DNA of 64,000 nt from the NCBI GenBank assembly GCA_963702765.1, contig CAVPEB010000062.1, forward strand, positions 19,625 to 83,624, given 5' to 3'. This document shows positions 35,136 through 43,329 of this stretch, in pieces. This DNA comes from DATMNR01 sp963702765 (lineage in GTDB: Bacteria; Chloroflexota; Ktedonobacteria; Ktedonobacterales; Ktedonobacteraceae). The translations under genes were made by a program, and so were the position numbers. Numbering within the stretch: the first letter of the stretch is position 1; the number at the start of each line of letters is the position of its first letter. The notes under the pieces were generated by a model. It saw nothing but the letters and a program-made list of their open reading frames with translations. It was not told the origin of the DNA and did no database searches.

Positions 35136-35576
35136 ACTTTCAAATTCCTTCGCTCACAGTTGTATTGATTTTGTTCAGAACATATTCTACCACGCACGAA
35201 AAAAGCCTATATAAACACGCCTCTATTTGAGCGCATAAACGGTGTTTTAGCTGTCAAAACAACTTTTATGTTTCCTCAAAAATATAGAAAATATGTTCTA
35301 TATTTCCCTTGACAATTTTGCCTGACCATGGTATTATTGATTTTGTTAGAACGTTAGTTCAAAACTTAATATGCTCTCTCAACCCCTATCTTTCCACAAT
35401 CTCACCTCTTTTGGCGGTCGGGTGCAATCTCCTCTCCCCCTCCCGGCCGCTGTAGTGGGAGAATCTGCACAGCTTTTGTTGTTTCTTTCATGCACACATA
35501 TTGACGCTTGTTCATTCTATCGTTAGAATGGAGAACGTCAAAAGCTAAGCGTGTGTAAGTGAAAGGCACTAATTGA
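35136..35576. other. Divergent intergenic region with a GC-rich structured segment
   Basis: About 440 bp between divergent genes. A GC-rich block near 35414-35480 can pair GCGGTCGGG with CCCGGCCGC and GTGCA..ATCTCC with GGGAGAATCTGCAC; it may be an RNA leader or a terminator relic. The promoter at 35501-35529 is listed separately. Confidence 0.4.
35501..35529 (+). promoter_or_regulatory. Promoter with overlapping inverted repeat
   Basis: TTGACG (35501-35506), a 17-bp spacer and TAGAAT (35524-35529) form a good sigma-A promoter. CATTCTA and TAGAATG, 4 nt apart, form a perfect inverted repeat over the -10 box, a likely operator. The start codon is about 48 bp downstream. Confidence 0.65.
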
Positions 35577-35855
35577 ATGAGTCCATCGTTGTATGAATAT
35601 CTCGGGTTTGTTGTGGCTGCTATTATTCTTGGTTGGGCTATTTTTGAGATAAGCAGAAGGTACTTTCACCAGAGAAAGGTAGACACAAAGCCCTCGAATA
35701 CCTGGGTTAAATTAGATTCTACTTTTGAAGGTGATATTGAAAAAGCTTTACCTGATGAAGAAAGTGACGAGGAAGAGGAAAGTGTACCGGAATCAAATAT
35801 TCAAATTCGTGCACAACATAATGGATATCATTCAGAGAGCAAAAAGCTTTTGTAA
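35577..35855 (+). CDS. Small single-pass membrane protein with acidic tail
   Basis: The 92-residue protein has one transmembrane helix (YLGFVVAAIILGWAIF) near the N terminus, a basic RRYFHQRK stop-transfer, and an acidic cytoplasmic tail (DEESDEEEES). It has no family I recognise. The good promoter upstream supports expression. Confidence 0.6.
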   Translation: MSPSLYEYLGFVVAAIILGWAIFEISRRYFHQRKVDTKPSNTWVKLDSTFEGDIEKALPDEESDEEEESVPESNIQIRAQHNGYHSESKKLL

Positions 35856-35894
35856 TGTACTGGCCCTATTTTTAAATTAACAATGGATGTAGTA

Positions 35895-36527
35895 CTAATC
35901 TTTAGATTCCCAGGATTTTCCCAACAAGCGCTTTACCTCTGCAAGTACCTCATGTACATCCAATTCAGGAGGTTCGCTTGATTCACTTAGAGATTGAGTT
36001 ACTTTAAACTCTCCGGTCGAGTCGTTAAGCTCCTGCAAATTTTCAATTTCTTGAATAAAGTCTTCCTCACACGCCTCCAGAGCTTGTTGAGTAGTAAGGT
36101 CTCCGTAGATGATACGAGGTATCAAGCTGTGATACATTGCTGCCGTTTGTATCATTGTGCTGAAGACAAATTGAAATTGATCTTCGGCTATTCCAGAAGG
36201 TGTGAGAGGTATGACCTCCTCTAATCGCACTTCTCCATCTTCCAGATCAATGCCGAATTTACCCATGGGAATGCAGTAGTTGGCGGCAAGTAAGGCTTCA
36301 AGACATTGAAGGCGTTTCTTTGTGGCGATAGTGCCGAAATGTGGCACTATGAACATCAATTTGCGTATCTCTTCGCTTTGTTGAATATGTACGATCAGTC
36401 GCCATTGCCCATTATCTCCTCGGAAGGCAAGTTCAATAATCTCCTGATCTTGATCTATGTTGGCAATACAGAGCCCCATGCAATTTAAGTAATCAACAAG
36501 TTGGGGAATACCGAAATCGTCAGCCAT
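35895..36527 (-). CDS. YbjN-like (bacterial sensory transduction regulator) protein
   Basis: The 210-residue protein has the YbjN/T3SS-chaperone-like fold pattern: an N-terminal helix, WRLIVHIQQ, KLMFIVPHFGTI, then CLEALLAANYCIPMGKFGIDLEDGEVR. The C-terminal 70 residues are acidic and helical. The domain is thought to bind and regulate partner proteins; no partner is evident here. It converges with the small membrane protein gene and is separate from metK downstream. Confidence 0.65.
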   Translation of the reverse strand: MADDFGIPQLVDYLNCMGLCIANIDQDQEIIELAFRGDNGQWRLIVHIQQSEEIRKLMFIVPHFGTIATKKRLQCLEALLAANYCIPMGKFGIDLEDGEVRLEEVIPLTPSGIAEDQFQFVFSTMIQTAAMYHSLIPRIIYGDLTTQQALEACEEDFIQEIENLQELNDSTGEFKVTQSLSESSEPPELDVHEVLAEVKRLLGKSWESKD

Positions 36528-36734
36528 GCTTAAACTCCTTCTATGTCAACGAAAAGTTGGCCAGTGAGTATATGAGGTGACTGTGGAACACGCGTGTATA
36601 TGTACCGCCGTTTGTTTCAGTATAACATATTTGCCAGTGCTCATTGGTACAAAAAAATAGTGGGGCTTCAGTGAATTCTTTGCATGAAGCTCCACTATTA
36701 GCTATCAAGAAGTCAGATGCTGTTATATAATCTA

Positions 36735-38021
36735 TTATTCAAGCATTTCTCCCTGTGTCAATGCTACGCCTGGCTCATTTCCTGTGGGTTCTACGTTTGC
36801 TCCTACGCCTTTTCTGAGCATGGGTACTTTATCGAGTGCTTCCCAGGGTGCGTCGATATCCGTACGTCCAAAATGGCCAAATGCTGCTGTGGGTTGGTAG
36901 ATTGGACGGCGCAGGTTAAGTGACTGGATAATCCCAGCCGGCCGCAAATCAAAATGCTCATTGATCAAATGGATTATTTCCTCATCCGAAACTTTGCCCG
37001 TGCCAAATGTATCAACAAAAAGCGATAATGGCCTGGCAACACCAATGGCATACGATACCTGCAATTCAAGTCGATCAGCAAGTCCCGCCGCTACAATGTT
37101 TTTAGCTATATAGCGTGTTGCGTAAGAGGCCGAGCGATCCACTTTCGTTGGATCTTTGCCACTGAAGGCACCTCCTCCATGACGGGCCATTCCACCATAG
37201 GTATCAACGATAATTTTACGGCCGGTTAATCCAGCATCCCCCATTGGGCCGCCTGTGACGAAACGGCCTGTCGGATTTACGAACGTCTTGGTATTACTGT
37301 CGAGCAAATGAGCCGGTATAATCGGTTTGATGATATGATCAAGTACATCCTGGCGAACCTGTTCATGATCGATGTAGTCAGCGTGTTGGGTAGAGATGAC
37401 AATGGTATCAACACGAACAGGTTTACCATGTTCGTATTGTATGGTTACCTGGCTTTTTCCATCGGGTCGTAGATAAGACATTGGGCCAACTCCTCCCCAT
37501 GATCTGCGCCGCACCTGCGAGAGTTGACGGGTGAGTTTATGAGCCAGACTTATCGGCATAGGCATATATTCAGGAGTTTCGTTGCAAGCAAAACCAATCA
37601 TCATGCCCTGGTCGCCTGCTCCTATGCGCTCTAACTCATCATCGCTCAGGTGTACCACACTCCCTTTAGCCTCAAGAGAATTGCTCACGCCCATGTCAAT
37701 ATCTGGGGATTGCTTTCCAATAGAGGTAACCACACCACACGTTCTGTAATCGAAACCATAATCGGCATTGATGTATCCTACCTGCTCGATGGTTTTGCGA
37801 ACGACGGCAGACATATCAATCCAGGCAGTCGTCGTAATTTCGCCTGCGACAAGCACCAGACCAGTAGTAGTAGCAGTCTCGCAAGCTACTCGTGACATAG
37901 GATCTTGCACTAAAATTGCATCAAGTACAGCATCCGATATCTGATCGCATAATTTGTCGGGATGCCCTTCAGTGACCAATTCGCTGGTGAAAAACGATTT
38001 CGGACTTTGTTGAAAGTTGCT
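36735..38021 (-). CDS. metK: S-adenosylmethionine synthetase
   Basis: MetK makes SAM from methionine and ATP in the cytoplasm. All signatures are present: TEGHPDKLCDQISD near the N terminus, GAGDQGMMIGFA with the ATP loop, and GGGAFSGKDPTKVDRSAS with the phosphate-binding loop. The length is normal. The start is TTG 38021, because AAGGAGA lies 8 bp before it; the frame is open to ATG 38063, which has no ribosome site. Expression is controlled by the SAM-I riboswitch just upstream, which should shut transcription when SAM is abundant. Confidence 0.95.
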   Translation of the reverse strand, partial: SNFQQSPKSFFTSELVTEGHPDKLCDQISDAVLDAILVQDPMSRVACETATTTGLVLVAGEITTTAWIDMSAVVRKTIEQVGYINADYGFDYRTCGVVTSIGKQSPDIDMGVSNSLEAKGSVVHLSDDELERIGAGDQGMMIGFACNETPEYMPMPISLAHKLTRQLSQVRRRSWGGVGPMSYLRPDGKSQVTIQYEHGKPVRVDTIVISTQHADYIDHEQVRQDVLDHIIKPIIPAHLLDSNTKTFVNPTGRFVTGGPMGDAGLTGRKIIVDTYGGMARHGGGAFSGKDPTKVDRSASYATRYIAKNIVAAGLADRLELQVSYAIGVARPLSLFVDTFGTGKVSDEEIIHLINEHFDLRPAGIIQSLNLRRPIYQPTAAFGHFGRTDIDAPWEALDKVPMLRKGVGANVEPTGNEPGVALTQGEMLE

Positions 38022-38106
38022 CAAAAGTTGGTCTCCTTTCTTGAGCGAAGAAGATGAGCGCATTAATTGGCTCGTGATTGACTAAGTGGTATTCATGTGT
38101 TCGTTA

Positions 38107-38262
38107 TATAAAAACCCCTGATAAGTTCAGGGGTTTTAGAGGTATGTCTCGTTCCCCTCATCTTGCGGATTATTCCGCCGGAATTGGCACCCTTCCTGCA
38201 CGTTGGCAGGTGGGTTGCCGGGCTTCGTCGGGCCGTTTCCCTCCACCTCTCTGGATGAGAGC
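38107..38262 (-). ncRNA. SAM-I riboswitch with terminator, upstream of metK
   Basis: The aptamer (38154-38262) has the S-box core: CTCATCCAGAGAGGTGGAGG at the 5' side, GGCCCGACGAAGCCCGGCAACC, written here in parts as GGCCCGACGAAG and CCCGGCAACC, and a closing strand GATGAGG pairing with the 5' CTCATC. An intrinsic terminator follows (AAAACCCCTGAACTTATCAG and GGGGTTTTT, 38107-38138). SAM binding would favour the terminator and reduce metK expression. Confidence 0.96.
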
Positions 38263-38314
38263 AGATATGTCTGCGCATCTTAAATTGTATAGGTGCTGGC
38301 TACTTGCTTACTTA

Positions 38315-38344
38315 AGTATAACGAGAAAAGAGGTTGCGTGTCAA
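38315..38344 (-). promoter_or_regulatory. Promoter of the metK riboswitch leader
   Basis: On the minus strand TTGACA (38344-38339) and TATACT (38320-38315) are 18 bp apart. The start of transcription would be near 38308, about 45 nt before the aptamer. Confidence 0.75.
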
Positions 38345-38351
38345 GAAATTA

Positions 38352-39620
38352 TCACGTGCCCGATTCCCACGAGTTCAAGTATGTATCTTGCTCGGGTGAC
38401 AATGTATCAATGCGGATCCCCATAGCATGAAGCTTCAGTCTTGCAATCTCTTTATCAAGTTCAGCCGGTAATGTATACACTCGTGGCTGCATGTCTTTGG
38501 CTTGCGCGAGCATATATTCAGATCCCAATGCCTGATTTGCAAAACTCATATCCATCACGCTTGCAGGGTGACCCTCTGCCGCGGAAAGATTGACCAGGCG
38601 CCCCTCAGCTAGCAAATGCACCTGACGACCATCTGCATAGGTGTATTCGTCTACAAAATCACGTACACGGCGTTTCTTCGTGGCTAGCTTTTCTAACTCA
38701 GGAATATTGATTTCATCGTTGAAGTGACCGGAATTGGCAATCAACGCGCCATTTTTCATCCGTTCAAGGTGTGCGCGGTCGATGACGTTGACATTACCTG
38801 TGACGGTCAGAAAAATGTCACCAATTTCCGCGGCTTCAATCCCTGGCATGACACGATACCCGTCCATTGCAGCTTCTAATGCACGTGTTGGATCGACCTC
38901 GGCCACAACGACGTTTGCACCCATTCCATGAGCACGTGAGGCAACACCACGTCCACACCAACCATAGCCGAAGACGACAAATGTTCGGCCTGCCAACAAG
39001 ATGTTGGTTGAACGTAGTATTGCATCTATTGAACTTTGACCCGTGCCATAGCGATTATCGAACATGTGTTTCGTGTCAGACTCATTCACTGCCAGTACTG
39101 GAAAGCGTAATATGCCACCTTTCTCCATACTTCGCAGGCGAATAACACCGGTGGTTGTCTCTTCCATGCCACCAATAATTGCAGGTATAAGTTCTGTGCG
39201 TGTCGTGTGGAGAGTGGAAACAAGATCACAGCCGTCATCCATGGTCATGTTGGGTTTGTGATCGAGTACAGCGTTAATGTGACGATAGTATGTTTGCTCA
39301 TCCTCACCTTTGATCGCAAAGGTTGGAATGCCATATTCACTGACAAGTGCGGCAGCTACATCATCTTGTGTTGAGAGTGGATTTGAAGCACATAACATCA
39401 CATCAGCGCCGCCAGCTTGTAAGGTAATGGCAAGATTTGCCGTCTCCGTTGTTATGTGTAAACACCCTGACATTCGAACGCCCTTCAAGGGTTGGTCCTT
39501 TTTAAATCGCTCTCGAATGAGACGTAATACAGGCATTTCTTTGGCAGCCCACTCAATACGATCTTTCCCCCGTGGAGCAAAAGAGATATCTTTGACATCT
39601 CCTTTGGTTGAAGTCGTCAT
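38352..39620 (-). CDS. ahcY: S-adenosylhomocysteine hydrolase
   Basis: AhcY splits S-adenosylhomocysteine into adenosine and homocysteine, using bound NAD. Motifs are SGCLHITTETANLAITL, ASNPLSTQDDVAAAL, DDGCDLVSTLH, the NAD fold GYGWCGRGVASRAHGMGANV and NSGHFNDEI. The length of about 422 residues fits bacterial enzymes lacking the extra insertion. ATG 39620 is preferred over ATG 39653 because AGGAAA precedes it. It lies just upstream of metK on the same strand, but the riboswitch promoter and terminator separate them. Confidence 0.95.
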   Translation of the reverse strand: MTTSTKGDVKDISFAPRGKDRIEWAAKEMPVLRLIRERFKKDQPLKGVRMSGCLHITTETANLAITLQAGGADVMLCASNPLSTQDDVAAALVSEYGIPTFAIKGEDEQTYYRHINAVLDHKPNMTMDDGCDLVSTLHTTRTELIPAIIGGMEETTTGVIRLRSMEKGGILRFPVLAVNESDTKHMFDNRYGTGQSSIDAILRSTNILLAGRTFVVFGYGWCGRGVASRAHGMGANVVVAEVDPTRALEAAMDGYRVMPGIEAAEIGDIFLTVTGNVNVIDRAHLERMKNGALIANSGHFNDEINIPELEKLATKKRRVRDFVDEYTYADGRQVHLLAEGRLVNLSAAEGHPASVMDMSFANQALGSEYMLAQAKDMQPRVYTLPAELDKEIARLKLHAMGIRIDTLSPEQDTYLNSWESGT

Positions 39621-39687
39621 AAATTGCGATTTCCTTTCCTTATGTGAAAACATTGACTGTACTATAGTATCATTTTCCCAAGCTCAT

Positions 39688-40626
39688 TTACCTGGAACGC
39701 CAGTTTGGATCAAAATGGGAGTACTCAACGAGACTTTGATAGCGTCTTGCAACATCATCTATCGTCAGATTACGTAAACGGCCAATACTAAAGTCTTCAC
39801 AGACGTATGATCCGATGATGTTTCCATGTACTACGCCACGCTTTATCTCATCGATAGCATATTGACCATCTTGTTGCGGTTCAACCTTCGAAAGATATCC
39901 AAGGAAGCCACCCGCAAAGGCGTCACCAGCACCAGTAGGATCTATCACCTCTTCAAGTGGATATGTTGGAGCGCTAAAGAACGTGCCATCTGCGCCAAAG
40001 AGCAAGGCTCCATAGCTGCCTTGTTTAACTACGACATACTGCAATCCCATATCTAGCAACTGGCGCACGCCGGCGACGATGCTTGGGCGATCAGTATATT
40101 GGCGAATCTCTTCTTCACTCATTAAAAGTATATCAACGCGCTTGATGACTTCTGTCAACTGTGGCCGGGTAGTCATAATCCACAGCTCCATCGTATCGAG
40201 TACAGAGAGCTTTGTGTGGGGTACCTGCTCCAATACTTCCATCTGCAACTCGGGCTGGATATTTGCCAGAAAAAGCAATGCACTGGAACGATACTTCTCC
40301 GGAATAATTGGGTGAAAACCTGCATACACACCTAATTGAGTATCTAACGTGTCACGCGAGTTCATATCCATGTGATAACGCGCACTCCAGCGGAAAGTTC
40401 TTCCTTCTTTGATTTGCAAGCCATCGAGGTTTACCGGGCGATTGCGCCAGAAGTCAAGGTGTTCACGAGGAAAATCACTCCCGACAATAGCTACCAGGTT
40501 GACCTGGTTATAGAGCGAAGCCGCCGTCGTAAAGTATGATGCAGCTCCGCCAAGGGTTTCGTTGACCTTTGTAAAGGGTGTTTCAACAGTATCAAGTGCT
40601 ACTGAACCGACAACTAATATGGACAC
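39688..40626 (-). CDS. PfkB-family kinase (adenosine or sugar kinase)
   Basis: The PfkB fold is shown by ILVVGSVALDTVETP, the GGAASYFTTAASLY substrate/lid segment, and DPTGAGDAFAGGFLGYL with the anion hole and catalytic Asp. The position between ahcY and mtnA suggests adenosine kinase, which would remove the adenosine released by AhcY, but ribokinase-like specificity is possible. GTG 40626 is taken as the start because GGGAGGATGGAGGA lies immediately upstream and the fold begins there. Upstream ATG codons lack a site. Confidence 0.83.
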   Translation of the reverse strand: MSILVVGSVALDTVETPFTKVNETLGGAASYFTTAASLYNQVNLVAIVGSDFPREHLDFWRNRPVNLDGLQIKEGRTFRWSARYHMDMNSRDTLDTQLGVYAGFHPIIPEKYRSSALLFLANIQPELQMEVLEQVPHTKLSVLDTMELWIMTTRPQLTEVIKRVDILLMSEEEIRQYTDRPSIVAGVRQLLDMGLQYVVVKQGSYGALLFGADGTFFSAPTYPLEEVIDPTGAGDAFAGGFLGYLSKVEPQQDGQYAIDEIKRGVVHGNIIGSYVCEDFSIGRLRNLTIDDVARRYQSLVEYSHFDPNWRSR

Positions 40627-40663
40627 TCCTCCATCCTCCCTTTCAGAATACATAGGAAAAATA

Positions 40664-41296
40664 TTATACGGGCGTTGCATCACTCAGATGTTCGATGACG
40701 CCATCGAGAAAAGCCAAAGTGTTGCCAAACTTCTCTTTAACCAGGTTATGCGCTGGAACGGTATTGAGAGATTGATAAAGATCGACAAATCGCTCCTCGA
40801 TATGGCGAAGGATTGCGGCAAGGATTTCCGCGTTAACAGCACGATTAGGGTAGCGTGCTCCAAACTCGATTAAAGACGTTACAACAGCCAGACCACTCAA
40901 TCGGCCTATTTTATCGGCATCGTATAAGATGCGACCTTCGAGAGGAATTGATTCCTGTTCACCTGGTGCGACGGCATTTGTATGCATCAAGATGATCTGC
41001 TCAACTTTTATTATGCAATGTTCTGGTGCGTCAAGCTTGCGCAAAAACTCAACAGCCATCTCTGCGGATTTTAGATGATGATCTGGGAAACCAAATTCCG
41101 TAGTAGAAATATTATGTAAGTAAGCTGCAATAATCAATGCCTCCATATCCAGAGCGTTGGTATCTTCCTCTCCCTCATCCAGTTCTGCTGCAAGCATCCT
41201 GCAATTTGCAACCACAGCGCAAATATAATTGAAGCCTTCTTTGCCCTGCACTTTTTCTGCGTAGTCTGCGGCAGCCTGCACTATTGCATTGTCCAT
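40664..41296 (-). CDS. HD-domain-like phosphohydrolase relic or homologue
   Basis: The 210-residue all-helical protein resembles small HD-domain phosphohydrolases: ALIIAAYLHNIST, FPDHHLKSAEMAVEFLRKL, ILMHTNAV and ILYDADKIGRLSG. The usual His-Asp doublet is His-Asn (LHN), while the later Asp in YDADKIG is kept, so metal binding may be altered. ATG 41296 overlaps the mtnA stop by one base (TAATG), implying translational coupling. A role in nucleotide or methylthioribose metabolism is suggested only by context. Confidence 0.7.
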   Translation of the reverse strand: MDNAIVQAAADYAEKVQGKEGFNYICAVVANCRMLAAELDEGEEDTNALDMEALIIAAYLHNISTTEFGFPDHHLKSAEMAVEFLRKLDAPEHCIIKVEQIILMHTNAVAPGEQESIPLEGRILYDADKIGRLSGLAVVTSLIEFGARYPNRAVNAEILAAILRHIEERFVDLYQSLNTVPAHNLVKEKFGNTLAFLDGVIEHLSDATPV

Positions 41297-42421
41297 TAAT
41301 TGCTGACCTGCCTCTCGGTATCGTGATAATCCATACACAGTTCGTGCAATGAATTGTAAAAAAGTGGTCGAGCAATGCCTGCCTCGGTAATAATTGCACT
41401 CACATAGGAATGAGGTGTGATATCAAAAGCAGGATTTGCGGCATGTATTCCAGCAGGAGCAATTTCTATCCCACGCAGGCTTGTAATTTCATCAGGATTT
41501 CGCTGCTCTATCGGAATCTGTTCACCGGATGTAAGTTTGAGATCAATCGAAGAGCGAGGAGCAACTACGTAAAACGGTATAGCATGTGCTTTGGCCAAAA
41601 CAGCAATGCTATATGTCCCTATTTTATTAGCAACGTCTCCATTAGCAGCAATTCGGTCAGCTCCTACAAAAACAGATCGAATCCCCTCCGTAGCGCATGA
41701 AATGACCTGCCATACTGTCAGTAATCAGTGTTAACGGAATCCCTTCCTGCTGGAGTTCCCATGCTGTCAAACGCGCCCCTTGTAGAACAGGACGCGTCTC
41801 GTCCACAAAAACGTGCAAGCGCTTGCCAGATCTATGCGCGACATACATAGGCGCCAACGCTGTTCCCCATCCCGCAGTTGCAAGAAACCCTGCATTACAA
41901 TGGGTAAGCAGAATATCCTCATCAGCTATCAACTCTGCTCCATAGCGGCCCATATTCAGACAAGCTTGAAAATCTTCGTCCGCAATTGCCTGAGCCTCAT
42001 TCTTCAAAATCTGAGCCAGGTTCGGCAATAAGCAATGTTCGCTAATAGCGTGGTCGGCACAGCGTAACATGCGCTCAATTGCCCATCGGAGATTGACTGC
42101 TGTGGGACGAGTGTCTCCTAACATCTTTCCGACAGTGTATAGATGCTCATGTGCCTCCAAAATCGTTAGCTCTTCATTCCGTTCGCGTAGTAGACGATTA
42201 AGCGCCAGCGCCATGCCAAACGCTGCTGTGACGCCAATGGCCGGAGCGCCACGCACTTTTAATGTAGAAATAGCTTCTGCTACCTGCTGCTCGTGGGTAA
42301 GTGTCAGGTTGACTATTTGCCCCGGCAATAGCGACTGGTCAATCATACATACTGCTTCGCCGTTGACCTCTTCCTGCCACCACACTGTACGCATATCCCG
42401 CAGGTGCTTTTCTTCAGCCAT
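41296..42421 (-). CDS. mtnA: Methylthioribose-1-phosphate isomerase, broken by one extra base
   Basis: MtnA converts methylthioribose-1-phosphate to the ribulose form in methionine salvage. The first frame has SLLPGQIVNLTL, VRGAPAIGVTAAFG and THCNAGFLATAGWGTAL with the catalytic Cys. It then shifts at a G4 run (41683-41686) after MAGHFMRYG. The second frame continues with IRSVFVGADRIAANGDVANK, IGTYSIAVLAKAHAIPFYV and NPAFDITP, as in the family. Removing one G restores about 375 residues. It is the first gene of a coupled string with the HD-like, PfkB and ahcY genes. Confidence 0.93.
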
Positions 42422-42647
42422 AAATGGGATTGCTCCTTAGTCGCGGTTAGATTACTTCGTGTATGGTACCATACCTGGAGGATTTTGGGCAAATGAGTGG
42501 GACTCAAATTCGTGCCCCCCATTAGTACTAACTTAACGGCTACTGATTTCGACGATTCCAACAAATATGCTACCATGATAACCAATAAATCACGCAAACG
42601 CTTTTATCATTAACTATCTACAATCACCATGTTACTGAAAGCGTTGA

Positions 42648-42758
42648 TTGTCCGTTCCACTACACAGAAGGATGAAATGCCTTTCCGCACCCGCAGGGAT
42701 ATCTGTTTGATATCAGCACGGCCCGGAGATGTGTACTATCACTTGATGGAACGGACAA
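42648..42758 (+). ncRNA. Candidate structured RNA element upstream of the sigma factor
   Basis: TTGTCCGTTCCA (42648-42659) and TGGAACGGACAA (42747-42758) form a perfect 12-bp closing stem. Inside it TACACA (42661) pairs with TGTGTA (42730), AAGG with CCTT (42668, 42680), and GATATC with GATATC (42698, 42709) around TGTTT. This gives a nested junction of four helices ending 34 nt before the sigma factor start. I match it to no known riboswitch. It could also act as a leader of mtnA on the other strand. Confidence 0.5.
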
Positions 42759-42792
42759 GTCGATAGCTATAGTCATTGAAGGGACGTAACGC

Positions 42793-43329
42793 ATGGCCAG
42801 GGCGGAAACCAAGGAGAACTCTTGGTCCTTTGACCAGATTTACGACGAATATAAAACGCCTATTTATAATTATGTATATCATCTGGTAGGGGACCGTGAG
42901 CAGGCAGATGATCTGACGCAGGATACTTTTTTGAAAGCTTTTCGTGCGCTGCCAAAAATGGACGCGAACTTAAAGCTATCGGCCTGGTTATATCGTATTG
43001 CTACGAACACAGCGTATGATGCGCTGCGTCGTCGTAAATTAATCGCTTGGCTTCCCTGGCAAGACCTCGATCACGAGCCAGCGGATGTTGAGAGCGCTGA
43101 CCCTCAAGAAATTTATGGTACTACGGAACTTGTACGTGCAGCTCTTCGTCGTATGCCCCAGCAATATCGGGCAGCATTGTTATTGTATACTCAAGAAGGC
43201 TTCTCATACAGCGAGATTGCCCAGGCTTTGAACATTGCCGAGAGCGGTGTCAAAATGTATCTGTCGCGGGCTCGTCAATCCTTTAGAGAGCATTATAGGG
43301 CCTTAGAACACGGAGGAGGCACAAAATGA
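42793..43329 (+). CDS. ECF-type RNA polymerase sigma factor
   Basis: The 178-residue protein has sigma region 2 (FDQIYDEYKTPIYNYVYHL, DREQADDLTQDTFLKAF, WLYRIATNTAYDALRRRK) and region 4 (LRRMPQQYRAALLLYTQEG, YSEIAQALNIAESGVKMYLS), with no region 1 or 3. It directs RNA polymerase to a small regulon in response to envelope or other stress. Its stop overlaps the anti-sigma start codon (ATGA), so the pair is translationally coupled. GAAGGGA precedes ATG 42793. Confidence 0.93.
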   Translation: MARAETKENSWSFDQIYDEYKTPIYNYVYHLVGDREQADDLTQDTFLKAFRALPKMDANLKLSAWLYRIATNTAYDALRRRKLIAWLPWQDLDHEPADVESADPQEIYGTTELVRAALRRMPQQYRAALLLYTQEGFSYSEIAQALNIAESGVKMYLSRARQSFREHYRALEHGGGTK

